From an uncultured Dorea sp. (lineage in GTDB: Bacteria; Bacillota; Clostridia; Lachnospirales; Lachnospiraceae): a stretch of DNA of 5,965 nucleotides. The stretch is from contig CAJUFA010000065.1 of assembly GCA_910585725.1 (NCBI GenBank), positions 1 through 5,965 on the forward strand, given 5' to 3'. Made by a program: the position numbers and the translations under genes. The first letter of the stretch is position 1. Every line of letters starts with the position of its first letter. This document shows positions 5,923 through 5,965 of the stretch, one piece after another. The notes below the pieces were generated by a model that did no database searches, was not told where the DNA came from, and was given only the letters and a program-made list of their open reading frames with translations.

Positions 5923-5965
5923 AAAACCTCTCTTTTCCCGACAATGGCTTGCCGTAGTTTAAGTA
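5903..5965 (-). CDS. C-terminal end of a gene upstream of recombinase B (partial)
   Basis: A minus-strand frame is open from the window's right edge and reads YLNYGKPLSGKERFYADITI before TGA at 5905-5903. It overlaps the proposed start of recombinase B by 20 bases. Only the last 20 residues are visible and the product cannot be identified. Tandem, overlapping genes are normal in recombinase operons of Clostridia elements, which is the main reason to list it; a chance frame is possible. Confidence 0.35.
   Translation of the reverse strand, partial: YLNYGKPLSGKERFYADITI

Overview
The window looks like accessory DNA of a spore-forming, anaerobic Clostridia genome, most likely Lachnospiraceae-like. 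Supporting signs are purine-rich Shine-Dalgarno sites, a moderate base composition, an acidic low-complexity lipoprotein, a COG1373-type ATPase, two Clostridia-style large serine recombinases, and a fragment of a manganese-catalase / CotJC-type spore coat gene. This taxonomic call is inferred from protein character, not from a marker gene.

Layout from left to right. Bases 1-191 hold only a short hairpin. A truncated C-terminal gene fragment (about 192-380, +) ends just upstream of an intact Uma2-family putative nuclease gene (410-952, +). After a 179-base gap with a UUCG hairpin comes a secreted lipoprotein gene (1132-1764, +), closed by a very strong terminator (1772-1840). Facing it on the minus strand is a decayed COG1373 (AAA_14/DUF4143) ATPase gene (2422-1936). 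It has lost its middle but keeps its start, promoter and the last residues of its C-terminus. Next is serine recombinase A (2686-4107, +). About 20 bases beyond its stop lies a fragment of roughly 44 codons of a manganese catalase/CotJC gene (about 4126-4257), then a terminator, then serine recombinase B on the minus strand (5922-4297). The last codons of another gene overlap B's start at the window's right edge.

The part most worth following is 4095-4300. Two clearly different large serine recombinases point their 3' ends at each other, with a scrap of one host sporulation-type gene between them. A perfect 10-bp inverted repeat spans the edge between recombinase A and that scrap. The simplest reading is that one or two integrative elements entered a cotJC-like gene and the scrap is target DNA beside an attachment site. 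A reversible, skin-like intervening element is a more speculative alternative. No rRNA, tRNA, CRISPR array or insertion-sequence ends were seen. No intact multi-gene system was recognised; the genes appear to be individual cargo or residents, several of them broken.
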